Assembly: GCA_001692895.1 (NCBI GenBank)
Contig: KV748182.1
Coordinates: forward strand, 2,112,341 to 2,176,340
Source of the DNA: Cenococcum geophilum 1.58
Taxonomy: Eukaryota > Ascomycota > Dothideomycetes > Gloniales > Gloniaceae
Length of the DNA stretch: 64,000 nucleotides
Reading direction: 5' to 3'
The translations under genes and the position numbers were made by a program. Positions 49,314-59,714 of this stretch are shown in pieces. Position 1 is the stretch's first letter, and each line of letters starts with the position of its first letter. Below the pieces are notes generated by a model. The model saw nothing but the letters and a program-made list of their open reading frames with translations. It searched no databases and was not told where the DNA came from.

Positions 49314-50911
49314 GAACGTGTCTTCTCTGAGCAGTTCAATGTCGGGCCCGTCGTTACTCCTCTATCAGTAGTCGATGCTTCCATCGTTTGTTTTTCTCCT
49401 ACTGGTGCATCTTAAATCTATGATGCACTTAGATAGGACTCTTACTCAATCCCTCATCTCAGAATGAGTTTCCGGAAAACTCTCGATGCTTACCCTCAAT
49501 GGGCTAGAGGCATCCAAAAGGTTCACGAAACGGTGGTTTATCGCAGAGCTCCCCTCAAAAGACCTATTTCCCCCTACTAAGCTACCTCTATTGAATTCTG
49601 TCGATTATGAGATGCTACCAAGGATGCAGCTTACTACGTTTGCATGTGGAGGAATTGTTGCTGGGGTTAAGATAGCGCACGCACTTGCCAATGCGCAATC
49701 AATGGTGACTTTTATGCAAGACTGGTCGTCTGTAAATTAGAGGTGAGTATTCTAATGAACTTTCTTTTGCCATTGTTGTCCATGCAGCATATTATGAAGC
49801 ATCGCTGCTTGGTATCTCTGAATACTGCTTACACTCCCTCGCCAGTCTTCTCTCCGACACCCCTATGCCAACACTTTTGCCTATCTTCAATCCCTCCCTG
49901 CCATGCCTCCGGCAATATTAATATTGCTAAGCCTAGCCCTTCTATCCTCGCCATCGCCCAATCCGTTCCCCACCCGATACGACTACTGGGCCCCAGCAGC
50001 AAATGCCCATTATGGGCTCAAAAAGCCACGGAAATCTCCCCAGAAATCGATCCAACAACAATCGAGCCTCCTAAGACCCCTATACCCTGGGAGCTCTGGG
50101 ACCAAGGCGTGCTAGTGCAGAAAAATTCTGCTCCATTTCACCCGCTCCGAGGTATGCACCTGCCCCCTTTCCTTTCCACTCCTCCTGTAACCGAGCACTC
50201 CTAACAACCTAGATCCATGCCATCCACGCCGCCGCGCAACCCCTCATCCCTCCTCTTCCTCAATGACCCAAATAACCCCCCCACACCGCCCTCCTCGCCC
50301 GCATCTGGCACGGCCTCCCCACACGCCGCGTCCCCCTCTCCCCCTCCNCCCCCGCGCACATAACCCTCTCCCTCTCCCTTCACATGCGGTCACCCCTCCC
50401 GGCCTCCTTCCTCGGCTCGCCAATCATGCACACCGCAGCGCGCCTGCCGCCATCATTCCCAACCCGTACCTCTGCTACTCCCGCAGAAACACCGATGCCG
50501 GCCATAGACCTACCTGCAGCCGCGGCATCCCTCTCCGCGTTCATCGCACCGTTTACTCCTGAGAAGGTTGCCGCGCTCCTGCGCGAGGCGGCGTTCGTGT
50601 CGTAGCCGCAGCGCTGCTGGGACGCTTTTTGGGGGTGTGCAACACGATTGTGACGACGTGGGTGCGGGCGGGGGTATACGAGGTCGACTTCTTCGGTAGC
50701 AAGGTGCTGAGGCATGTGGAGCCGGTGATGCCGGCGATGGATGGGCTGGTGGTGTTGTGGGAGAGGGGACTGGAGGGGGATGAAGATGTGGACACGGGGG
50801 AGGGAGGAGGCGGCATTGGGTGGATTGCGGGGTTGATGTTTTGGTATCCGCGAGGAGGGATGTGGTGGAGAAGTTGCTCGAGGGTGCGGAGTTGAGGAGG
50901 TTTAGTGGGTA
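49314..50911 (+). pseudogene. BAHD-type (HXXXD) acyltransferase pseudogene
   Basis: Fragments in several plus-strand frames follow the order of fungal BAHD acyl-CoA-dependent acyltransferases. They are an N-terminal QERVFSEQ...SVVDASIVCFSP segment (about 49314-49410); RKTLDAYPQWARG (about 49470); the catalytic region QLTTFACGG...KIAHALANA (about 49630-49695), where the HXXXD motif reads HALAN; an RYDYWAP segment (about 49975-49995); a PIPWELWD segment (about 50080-50100); LARIWHGLPTRRVPL...SFLGSPIM (about 50300-50430); and the C-terminal VTTWVRAGVYEVDFFGSK/VEPVMPAMDGL region (about 50650-50750). One plausible intron is 49743-49787 (GTGAGT...GCAG). The pieces do not sit in a single frame that ordinary splicing would connect, so I call it broken in several places. 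An ambiguous base lies at about 50348. A working member would transfer an acyl group from CoA to a secondary metabolite; the substrate cannot be inferred. Confidence 0.7.
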
Positions 50912-51000
50912 ATGCCATTTAATTTTGAGTACGAGAAAAGGGCGAAAAAGCTGGTATAGGTATGGAAATACATATCGATACACTGCTGAAACTGTGTCTC

Positions 51001-52236
51001 TCACCGCATCACTCCCCTCAACCACATACCAACATCTTCAACCCGTGGCTTCCACTCCTCCTCAGCTGCCCTGCTCCAGAGCCCAACGCCAGCGTCAACA
51101 TTCATCCTAACTTTCCGATCAGACTCTTGCCGTTCCCTTTCCTTATCCTGCTCCTCTAGCTGTCGGACTATCTCGTCGTCCTCAGCGCGGTAGATCGTGC
51201 GGGTCTGGCGCATAACGCTGCGTTTCGTCAGCCGCGTAAGCTCAGATGCTTGGTCGAGAAGGGGGCTTTCGCTGCCGGAAGTAATGTACATGTGAGGGAG
51301 CAGAAGGCCGGAGTTTGAGGGTGGGTATACGCGGTGGTAGGTCTGGCGTTTTATTAGGGTTGGGAGGTCTGCAGGGTTTTGGGGAGACTGTTGGTGGTGC
51401 GGAGGATTGTGCGTGAAGATGGAATCCGTGTCGGAGTAGAGATCTGGTGGTATAACCGAGTCTGGGTCTGAAGAGGGCGACAAGGATGCTAGTTTGTCTT
51501 CGTCTGTAGGATATATGATTTCGGCACTTGGTGAGCGGAAGAAGCAGATGGGAGATGCGAAATGATCGAAGTAGTCTTCCGGTTTGCGAAAGAAGGCTTC
51601 CCGTGCGCGGAGGAGGGTTGTTGTGGGTAGGATGGGACTATCAGCATATGCTTCCCAGGATGACGCTCGGACTGGTGTCGTCTTCTTCGGTGTCGAATTT
51701 GCTTCCTTGGCTTCAAGCTGGTTCCACCAGTTCAGCAGGTCGTTGCCAGTTTGGAAAATGTCTTCGCCCTCAAGTGCAGCCTCTTCTTCTGTGGCAGGGA
51801 GCCCGAAAGGAAAGGCCCAGTCTAAGATGGGGTTGTTCACGGCTGCGGCTACCAGCCTCTTACTTCCAGCCTTGCATTCTGTTAGGGCAAGCATTGTAGC
51901 AAGTCCACCTCCGGCTAGCTCGCCGCAGACACCCAAACGGGCAATTGTGTGGCTAGTTCGGCCATGGTAAGATGCTGATGCCAATTTAGAGACCAAGTTC
52001 TCTAGTATCCAGTCGTAGCCTGTCAAAACGTCATAAACTGGAGTTGGGAATTGATGTTTCTGGGATAGCCGGTAGTTAATGCGTACGACAGTGCAATGGG
52101 AGGAGCCAGAGAGTGCAGAGATGAAGTGATCTTCATTGTGAACTGGGCGGTCTGGAAAGAAGGGACCAGACGGAAGGTAGATAAGTACGGGCGAGGGTTG
52201 GAGAGCGGTTGAGGGATGGTATATCCTGTGGAACAT
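51001..52236 (-). CDS. Alpha/beta-hydrolase-like protein, nucleophile serine absent
   Basis: A 411-codon frame with an alpha/beta-hydrolase_3 layout: strand and loop VLIYLPSGPF (residues 17-26), the conserved VVRINYRL (50-57), YDVLTGYDWILENL (68-81), then a nucleophile-elbow-like GELAGGGLATMLAL (105-118). In active esterases and lipases the elbow reads GDSAGG; here residue 107 is Leu, so a classical Ser hydrolase mechanism looks impossible. The C-terminal third is charged with a coiled-coil-like EEQDKERERQESDRK (about 373-387). The ATG at 52236 lies between a branch-site-like GACTAAT and an acceptor-like TTCCACAG, so the real N terminus probably comes from an upstream exon (see 52311-52455). 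It converges on the acyltransferase pseudogene, whose end is 90 bp away. Substrate and role are unknown. Confidence 0.6.
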   Translation of the reverse strand: MFHRIYHPSTALQPSPVLIYLPSGPFFPDRPVHNEDHFISALSGSSHCTVVRINYRLSQKHQFPTPVYDVLTGYDWILENLVSKLASASYHGRTSHTIARLGVCGELAGGGLATMLALTECKAGSKRLVAAAVNNPILDWAFPFGLPATEEEAALEGEDIFQTGNDLLNWWNQLEAKEANSTPKKTTPVRASSWEAYADSPILPTTTLLRAREAFFRKPEDYFDHFASPICFFRSPSAEIIYPTDEDKLASLSPSSDPDSVIPPDLYSDTDSIFTHNPPHHQQSPQNPADLPTLIKRQTYHRVYPPSNSGLLLPHMYITSGSESPLLDQASELTRLTKRSVMRQTRTIYRAEDDEIVRQLEEQDKERERQESDRKVRMNVDAGVGLWSRAAEEEWKPRVEDVGMWLRGVMR

Positions 52237-52310
52237 ATTAGTCCGACACGCTTTGGAGACGGAAATGTGTGGGTAAGTGGAGTCTAGAGTGAATCATTAT
52301 TGTATTAGAC

Positions 52311-52455
52311 TATTTTGGGTCCGAGTCGAAAAGAAAAGGTATAAGAATATGGGCTGGAAAGATGTAATTGAGTCAACCTCGTCACCCACACCGGCAATCT
52401 CTTTGAAATATTTCAACGAGTTCCCGAGTGGCTTGATAGAATACGGCGAGGTCAT
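52311..52455 (-). CDS. Probable first exon of the hydrolase-like gene
   Basis: A minus-strand frame begins ATG at 52455 (context CAAACTCAAATGACC) and reads MTSPYSIKPLGNSLKYFKEI, then FLYLFFSTRTQN. It stops at 52297 unless spliced. A donor at about 52310 (AATA/GTCTAA, a weak match) joined to an acceptor at 52251 (CCAAAG) would keep the frame with the 51001-52236 gene. An acceptor at about 52226 (CCACAG) is also possible with a different donor. The conserved-looking hydrophobic peptide and good start context support an exon, but the exact splice pair is uncertain. Confidence 0.4.
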
Positions 52456-52740
52456 TTGAGTTTGTGCAATATCCCGAATAACATTATTGAAGACCCCTGG
52501 TTCTTTGAAGCTCCCCGCTGTACTGCATCGGCTTCGCTCTTTGATGTTACTGCTAAAGATGAAATTTCGGGCAATGGATACACAGGAATATTCTAATTAG
52601 ATATGATAACTTAGAATGAAAAGTAAAGGAAATTCCAAAAAAAAGCTTCAATGTAACCTTAAAGAATTAGGCCAAGAAGCGTAAATTTGCGAGGTCTAGA
52701 AAATCGCCAGGATCAATGCGAATGAGGCATTTTTGTGACT

Positions 52741-53186
52741 TCATCGTACATGCGATCTTCGGTGTTGGGCAGACTCCAAGAATCCCACAGCAATTATGAT
52801 TTCATTGATAGGCTCGATACAAAGGAAAAATGCTGCATACGTGAGTGTGATAGAGCCGCTGGACCGACACGATACCCTGACTTCCTCGGATCTGGCCGGG
52901 CTGATGGTAGAGTAGAATCTGGACTTTGGAGTAGAGAGGGCGGCTCTGGTGCTCCGCAGGAGCGGGTTATTAGTTAGAATCGCCTTTACACATGCATATG
53001 GCGAGGGCGACAGCATGTGTGTGAGGTAGAGGGAGTACGTAGACGTGCTGCGGAGGTCGTTCGGTGATGCAATGTGCGCTTCGGAGGGTTGAAGTGCGTT
53101 TGATGCGCCTAGTGCGAGTGAAATGTCCGTGGAGTGTGGGAGTTGGCGTATCGCGTATATGCCCCCATAAATACTAGTGAAGCGGA
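52741..53186 (-). CDS. Possible unannotated exon, open frame without its own early ATG
   Basis: A minus-strand frame stays open for about 148 codons from 53186 to a stop at 52741. It is preceded by a textbook acceptor (CTGAC 11 nt upstream of GCATTTCAG). It reads RFTSIYGGIYAIRQLPHSTD, then ISLALGASNALQPSEAHIAS, and later LRSTRAALSTPKSRFYSTIS. The first in-frame ATG is at 53016. I do not recognise the protein, and no clearly matching upstream exon was found. A nearby GTGAGC at about 53266 leaves a stop in the upstream frame. It could be a small gene lying head-to-head with the glycosyltransferase, or chance openness. Confidence 0.3.
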
Positions 53187-53846
53187 CTGAAATGCGCAGG
53201 TGTCAGCCCCAAACTTTAGCGGGTTCCCCTGTTAAGTCAGGTCTCTCTGCTCACGGACTCAGCCCCTGGAAAGTACAGTAGTCTAAGCCCGTCTAGCCCC
53301 TCAGCCACCAAAATCCTGCCAAACCCGCCCGTCGTACTCTCTAATTTGGACCTGCCAATCCTACAGCTCGAGCCGCCTCTCCAAGCCTTTCCTTCAGCTC
53401 GCCCAGCCTGCTTTCTCCTCTTTCACCTTCTTGCTATCCTTATCACCTTCACAGCCCTTCAACAGTATACCTTTGTAAACTCAGTTTGCACAGCCTCCCT
53501 CTGTCGCTCCTTATCCACCACTTCGATTCCACGTACATATTTGGCACACGATAACGACTCTGCCTTGCGACTCTGAGACGGCTCTTGCCAATTGATTACT
53601 CCAGCCCCGAAATCGTAGGACGCCAACCAAAGGTCACAGTACATACGCCGCCAACGGGCTTCTCTCCTTTTCGGTCTAGGCGCCGTTTCACGCGACATCG
53701 GGAGAGCAAGCGCTCCTTTGCGACCGAACAAGTTCGGCTTAACCTTTAGCATAGGGATAGGAACACGGGTAGACCTGGAGGGCAGGTTATAATATACTCT
53801 ACGAGCACCGGCGGCGGGGAATAACACCCCTTAGCAAGGACTCGAC
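53187..53846 (+). promoter_or_regulatory. Upstream region and probable 5' UTR of the glycosyltransferase gene
   Basis: About 660 bp with C/T-rich tracts (about 53340-53470) typical of fungal promoters and leaders. Short frames on both strands (53346-53576 +, 53459-53827 -) have no recognisable content. No defined binding site is claimed. Confidence 0.4.
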
Positions 53847-55957
53847 ATGGCTGAAGGACGGCGGACAAGAGGGTTCTTGGCCCTAATCAAGAACCTCTTT
53901 CTAGCATCTTTACTATACGCAACTATTTACGGCATAATCACGATTGCTCGAAATCCTAATGTTGCTGCAAAGGGCAGGCTGGGCATACCCGCCTTCCTTG
54001 ACAAGACCGGCCCGGCAGAACTCATTAAAACCACAAAAGCGGGTATTAAAGTCAAATTCGCTAGCTCGCCCACGACCGTTACCATGAACCCTCACGCAAA
54101 TGTGTTCAACCGACCAATCAGTGCTGTCAAGGCGAAGGACGACTACATGGGACCTCGACCTCATGTGGATACTGAGGCAGATCTCCATCTCTTGGTGGAA
54201 CAGTGCAGAGGAACATATTCTGGGATAGAAAAGATGAGAAACGTCTTCGACTGCTTACAGTTCTTCGCAAACGACGAGGGCCGGTACTACCAATTGCCGG
54301 ATGAAGAGAATCGGGCCAGTGCACAAGATCCTCGCCAAGCGGAGTATAAGAGTGCGGATGGCCATGACAACTCTTTGAGCAGATACGTTCCAGTTTCAGA
54401 AGCAGCACCGGCCAACAAATCTAGCATTGGAACTTGCCCAGGACCTATCATTCCCTATCACGTGTACTGGACTGGACCGGCAACGTGGCGCGTCGAAGTC
54501 TTCGTCAAGAGCTATCTTTATACGCAAAACCTTGCTTGTTCACGCCTCTGGATATGGCTTGACAGCGATCGAAACCCTAAGGCTGTTCATGATATGCTTA
54601 ACAAAGATGCTCTTTTCGCTCGCTTCCTTCCTTTAGTCGAACGTGGCGACATCGTCCTCAAAGCATGGAAGTTCCCTTCCAGAATTCCCCTACCCAAGGC
54701 TGAAGACAATACTGATGGTATCGGCTACTACAACCCTCCCGGCAAACCAAACTCTAAGGGGGAAAGAGCTGTCGCTGACGGAATTGTGGAGGACAAGGAT
54801 GGTCAGCAATGGCTGGTGCTTACCCCGAAGCAAATGACGTTTCTACCAGTCGCTGTATCAGATGCTGTCCGATTCGTCGTCTTGCATATTCATGGCGGGG
54901 CTTATTTCGACATGGACGTACTCATGTTACGAGACATGCGACCATTGCTGTTACCAAAGGAGCACTCTTTCGCAGAACGATGGGCGGCGCACCCCCACCC
55001 TGGCGACTACAACACTGCCATCATGTCACTTACTGCTAACTCTTCCCTTTCCTCTTATCTCCTCCGTGGTGGCGTTCGCATGGGCTTGAACTTCCATCCA
55101 AGAGTTCTAGGCAGGATGGCATGGAAGGATGGACGCGATCAGGAGTTCTTAATGTTGGAAACCGCGGCATTCGACCCAATTTGGACAGAATTCAACTGGG
55201 ATAGAGAAGGCAGATGCACTGTTCCATGCCTGCGTGACTATGGAGCGGCGTTTAAGGGTAGGAAAGGCGCTATCAGGGATGAATGGGAGAGCTACGATGG
55301 CCCACAATTGGAGCTCGTGGACCTAGCCCAAGTTCAAGTCAAGGAGCTGAGGATACGGAACGCAGAAGAGGGTACCGCTGAAATCTATACGGCTGCTCCT
55401 ATTCCCTCCCGCCGCAGGCGAACAAGCCGTGACGAAAACGCACCAGTATCTGCTGCAGCGCCAACGCGTGCCGCCGAAACCCTCGATTCTTTCAGCGCCA
55501 CCATGGACGAGGAGGCCGAATTGCGAAAAGCAGGCGTTGTCGCCGACTACTTGCTTGAAGAAGATAAATTCCCTCCAAACAACCGCACTTTAGAGAATTT
55601 CTTCCGCGGAGCATGGACATACCACATTCACAATCAGGTAAGCGCTAAATAATTTTCTAGTTCCCCTCCTTCACGTTGCGTCGCTGCTTGCATTGCGGAA
55701 ATCGCTCTGTGCAACTCGCTCTGCGAACGCCTGATGCTCCCCCACATAGACCCTGATTTTATATCCGACCAAGTACACAAATCGCTGGCTAATCCTCCTT
55801 ATCTCAGTGGCTAAAGCACCCCGAACCCTCCTCATGGATATCAGTCCTCGAGCATGCCCAAGACGGCTTCTTCGCAGGCACGCGCTCCAACCCCTATAGC
55901 GAGAAATGGGCTGGTCCGGGCATCATGCCCTACAACTACTGGCCGGAGTTCGTGTGA
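53847..55957 (+). CDS. Type II membrane glycosyltransferase, DXD (GT32-like), two exons
   Basis: Exon 1 is 53847-55637 and exon 2 is 55808-55957, giving 646 residues. The intron 55638-55807 (170 nt) has GTAAGC, a GCTAAT branch-like site and TCTCAG. Without splicing the frame ends four codons later and loses a conserved-looking end (WLKHPEPSSWISVLEHAQDG ... MPYNYWPEFV). Residues about 10-34 form one membrane-spanning signal anchor after a basic N terminus (MAEGRRTRG), so the enzyme should face the Golgi or ER lumen. The catalytic part begins near residue 200 (PYHVYWTGP). It carries DAVRFVVLHIHGGAYFDMDV with the D355-M-D357 metal/nucleotide-sugar motif, as in Och1-like and related GT32 enzymes. 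A basic, low-complexity insert (IPSRRRRTSRDE) lies near 515-527. Likely role: adding a hexose to a glycoprotein or glycolipid glycan; the specific sugar is unknown. Confidence 0.85.
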
Positions 55958-57064
55958 GCCTGAGGTCTCACTCGTTCCTCGTTTCTCGACCCAGGGTTCG
56001 CCTTGTGGGGCGGCCTCCTGTCCGCTGGCTCGCCCGCCAGCTTACGGTGCTCTTCTTCCGTGCACCCAGCTGGGCGCGAGCGCGTGGGGTTTTATCATGT
56101 TGCTGTGGCCTCCGCCGCGTGCCGTTCTTCGCTTTAAACCCCTTTTTTGACCGCTCATATTCCTAGGGACTTTTTCCACGAATTCGGCTCATAGGACGGC
56201 GCCCGGAGTCGGAGTTCATCATCCTGTTTTATTGCCCCATATGTACCTCTACTCCCCACACGCGCCCCATAGAATGGCGCGTACGGGTTAACATGTTTTT
56301 AAAAAGCGGGAGTTGTCTACACGTCACTTTATCTGGACCATACTTCGCGTTCTGTGTCTTTTTTTCTATTTCCGTTGTTTATCTCTTCTGCTGTGTTCAA
56401 CTTCCTTCAGCTGTGCGTGTTCGTCTTTTTGCTGCCGCTGGGCGTAACATCTACTGTATGTCGGCTTTATTGCTGTACGCGCGGCTTTTTGTGGCGGTTC
56501 TGGAAGTGGAGCGTTTGTGTGGATAAAAGGCTTACTGGTGTATATGACTGCAGGGAAGATGTGATTGGGCCAGATCGAAAGTAGTCCACCCCGCGTAAGG
56601 CGGTGGTGGGGCGGTGGAATTAAATCAGATCATTGAAATGTTCAACACGGAAGAACTCCGGGCGAATCAATGCAGTGACGCTATTTCACACAATTGGACG
56701 ATATAATAGGATGGTCTATTTCACTCAATGAGCGGCAGCTCAACTAGCTAGAACAAATACACGCACTTCATCCCCTGTTTGCTCTCCGACCCACGACAAG
56801 ACTTTCAGCCCTTCAAACCGCTACCTACAAATAAGCCTAGTGGAATCACAGATGACCCGATCAATGTTAGAGCCCGCGAAACAAAGAAGGAAATAGTCAC
56901 AAATCCCTCCCTCCCCTCCCACAACGCACAAAGTAATGGGGTGTCCTGAACGCCTCGCAAATGCAAGGTAGTATGCAACGACCGGCGCGAAAATAAACAA
57001 CTACAGCCTANCATGCCGTCCTTCACACACCCTCCCTAGCCTGGAAATTTATGCGAGTTTGCGG
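55958..57064. other. Convergent intergenic region, no supported gene
   Basis: 3' flanks of the glycosyltransferase (+) and VPS27 (-). Frames at 55854-56166, 56293-56584 and 56805-57026 are T-rich or shadow reads with no recognisable motif. An ambiguous base is at 57011. Confidence 0.5.
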
Positions 57065-59714
57065 CTACAACTCAATCAGTGCTTCCTCGATTTTGGGAGT
57101 GGCTTGCAATTGGTGCTGCGGTGCGGCGGGGAAACTTTCCGGCCCGTAGCCCCCAGAGGCGAACGGTTGAGGCTGCCATTGTGTCTGGACGGGCGGTGCG
57201 CGCTGCTGAGGCGGTTGCTGCCAGTATGGCGGCTGCTGCTGTTGTCGCTGCGATGGCGGTTGTTGTGGTTGCGGTTGTGGTTGTGTCTGCTGCTGCGGCT
57301 GCGGCTGCGGAGGCTGCGTTTGCTGTTGTGGTACAGGCACCGGTTCCGCATGCTGCCAGTATGGTGTTGGTGGCACGGCTTGTGTTGGGTATGGTGTGTT
57401 CTGCGGTGTTTGAAGCGGTTGGGATTGCTGTGGAGGGGAGAGAGGAGTCTGTTGCGAGATGCTGTTCGGTGGGGCGCGGTGGTAGAGCTCTGGGGAAGGG
57501 GGTTGTGTGAGATGTTGCGATTGACCTCCATAGTTTTGTACTTGTTGAGGTGGCTCTGACGGCTGCTGTGGAGGTGCAGTTGGTTGGGAGGCATTTTGTT
57601 CGCCGTAATAATAGGAATTTTGGTCATCAGGAACGGAGGATTGCGGGGGTTGGGATGGCGCATATTGGGAGGGTGGTTGTGAGGGATACTGCTGTACGGA
57701 AACACGACGTTGTATCTGAGGTGAGCCCTCTGCAGTAGATTGCTGCTGCTGATAAATCGTGCTAGGCGGTCGCTGCTGTTGTTGGGCAAGGGGTCCACCG
57801 CTATGTGAAGACAAGTTTGGATATGGCTGTTGAGGCTGCTGCTGGTACTGTTGCTCAGCTGGAGGAGAGTTGAACTGTGCTACAGATGCCCGCTTGTCAT
57901 ATTGGGCATACGAGGATTGCGCTAGCTGTTGTGGAGGTTGAAATCTCGCATACGTGGACTGGGGTCGTGCGTAAGGCTCTGATGGTACAGCCTTGCCAGT
58001 ATAGAAGCCTTCTCCAGCCTGTGTATCTGGTATGCCTGATTGTATGGTGGGATAAAGCGTTGAGGCAGGGCGCTGCATGCTTGGAGGAAGGCCATAAGAT
58101 GCTGCATGTTGAGTGTAGGTATTTGACAACCGTTCTTCTAGCATACGATCGTAATAGCGGACGACAGTTGATAGTTTCGCATGCAGATCAAGAAGAGTAT
58201 CTAGGCAAGTCAGCTAAGTATAAACACGCCTAGACGACAACACATACCATGCTTGCTCATCGTCTCGCCGTATGTCCTTGCAAGCTTAGGCCTGAGCTTG
58301 CCAATGCTCTCATACAACTCTTGTATCTGTGGCTCCCTCAATATTGTACCTGGGGGTTGATGTTGTAATCGATCGACAAGAGTGGAAAACAAATTGATGT
58401 TCTCTGCCTCGACAGGAGTGAGCTCATAGTTATTTTTTGGCGCAATGGCTGGTACGCCATTTGAAGAGGATGCATGCTGCTTCAATGTGGCAGCATGTTT
58501 CTTCTTCTGCTCCTCCATATCTGCGAGCGAAGCGGCAATCGCAGCCTTTAGTTCAGGGTCATCCTCTTCCTCCGACTGGGCTTGTGGTTGTGATGGCTTG
58601 GAATTGCCATTTGTAACTGGAGCCTTGGACTGTGGCTGTACCTGAGACTGTACAACATATCCAGAGCCGGAATGTCCCTTGACTTCTTCCAAGCTCATCT
58701 CTAGTGCTCTCTTCAGATCGGTATCGAAGCTGTCCTCCACCCTAGCATTACGCGGCTCCATCGAGCCTTGGTATAATGTTCTGGTCGGTTTCGTTGCATC
58801 GAATCCCTTCGGTACAGGCATGCCGCGAGACTTATCTGTTAACTTCGCGTGGCAGCCGTCGTCAACTCGCACCGCATCCGTAATACCCAGGTGTGGCAAC
58901 GGAAGAGTCTTGCCTGAACATGAGCCGCAAAATACATTTCCGCAATTCCTGCAATGGTGTTTCCTATTTGTAAAAGTAAACGCAGTTCGGCATCTCATAC
59001 AGACATCCGAGTCTGTCCATTCTGGAGGCTGGTCCCAAGGCACCAATTAGTTCGATCTGAAATGGAGGGTCAGAATAACAGCAAAGACTTACCGCACTGC
59101 TATCGAACATACTGCTCGCTACTTGAACTTTTGGTGGAAACCTGAAACCTTCTCTCTGCAATGTTCGGTAGACCTCGTTGATGTAGATGAGATTGCTTCG
59201 ACCTTCGGCAGCTGTGGCCCAACTTTGTATAATTTCTAAAATCTTATTCTTGACGTCTTGATTTGGCGCGGCCGCTCCGTAAGCTTTTAATAGAGATGTA
59301 AGGTTATCCATAAACTCCCGTGAAGCTACTTCGACCATGAAATGTGAACCTCCGTTCTTTACACATGTATCCGTAAGCTTGAGGGCGAGTTATTAGCTAC
59401 AGCTTGCGTGGCAAGGAGAGACAGGCTACGGGCGCTTACGTTCAGTGCCGCAAGCTGGATGTTTGGATTCTTGTTCCCTATCCGCCGCTTCAGAGACCGC
59501 ATAGCTTCCTTAGGCTGGACAGTCTTGGACCGAATGATGTCGGATATTTCGAGATTCAAAGCAATGTCTTCTCTGTTGTAAAGTTAATCCTGCATTATGC
59601 CCTCGGAATATTATCGTTAGCACGTCAGGCTTCATCAACATACAAGCTTGAGGCAGTAGCGCGCTCGATCTGCTCATCAAGAGCGCTGTTGGAGGATGCA
59701 AACCAACCCGCCAT
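57065..59714 (-). CDS. vps27: Vps27, ESCRT-0 ubiquitin-sorting receptor, five exons
   Basis: Exons on the minus strand: 59714-59644, 59572-59440, 59378-59093, 59028-58248, 58200-57065, with introns of 47-71 nt, all GT-AG. The product is about 801 residues. It has a VHS domain (about 1-163: [38 protein letters not shown]); a FYVE finger (about 164-225: [17 protein letters not shown]) that binds endosomal PI3P; two ubiquitin-interacting motifs ([12 protein letters not shown], about 265-280; [14 protein letters not shown], about 320-335); a helical Hse1-binding core ([18 protein letters not shown]); and a long Pro/Gln-rich tail with a PTAP motif (recruits Vps23) and a terminal clathrin box LIEL. 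The seventh FYVE zinc ligand is Asp (RVDDGC). Exon 3 contains one extra base relative to the expected VHS frame, at the T4 run 59340-59343 (see findings). Divergent partner: the Doa4-like gene at 60250. Confidence 0.87.

Noticed and set aside
50510-51025. Minus-strand frames of 111-171 codons over the acyltransferase region
   Set aside because: They are Pro/Ser-rich shadows of the GC-rich BAHD remnant, which has family motifs on the plus strand.
56293-56584. 76-77-codon Phe/Cys/Leu-rich frames
   Set aside because: T-rich 3' flank between convergent genes, with no start context or family resemblance.
57059-57559. Plus-strand frames rich in Leu/Arg or Val/Ala
   Set aside because: They are antisense to the Pro/Gln-rich tail of Vps27; CAG-type codon runs leave long open shadows.
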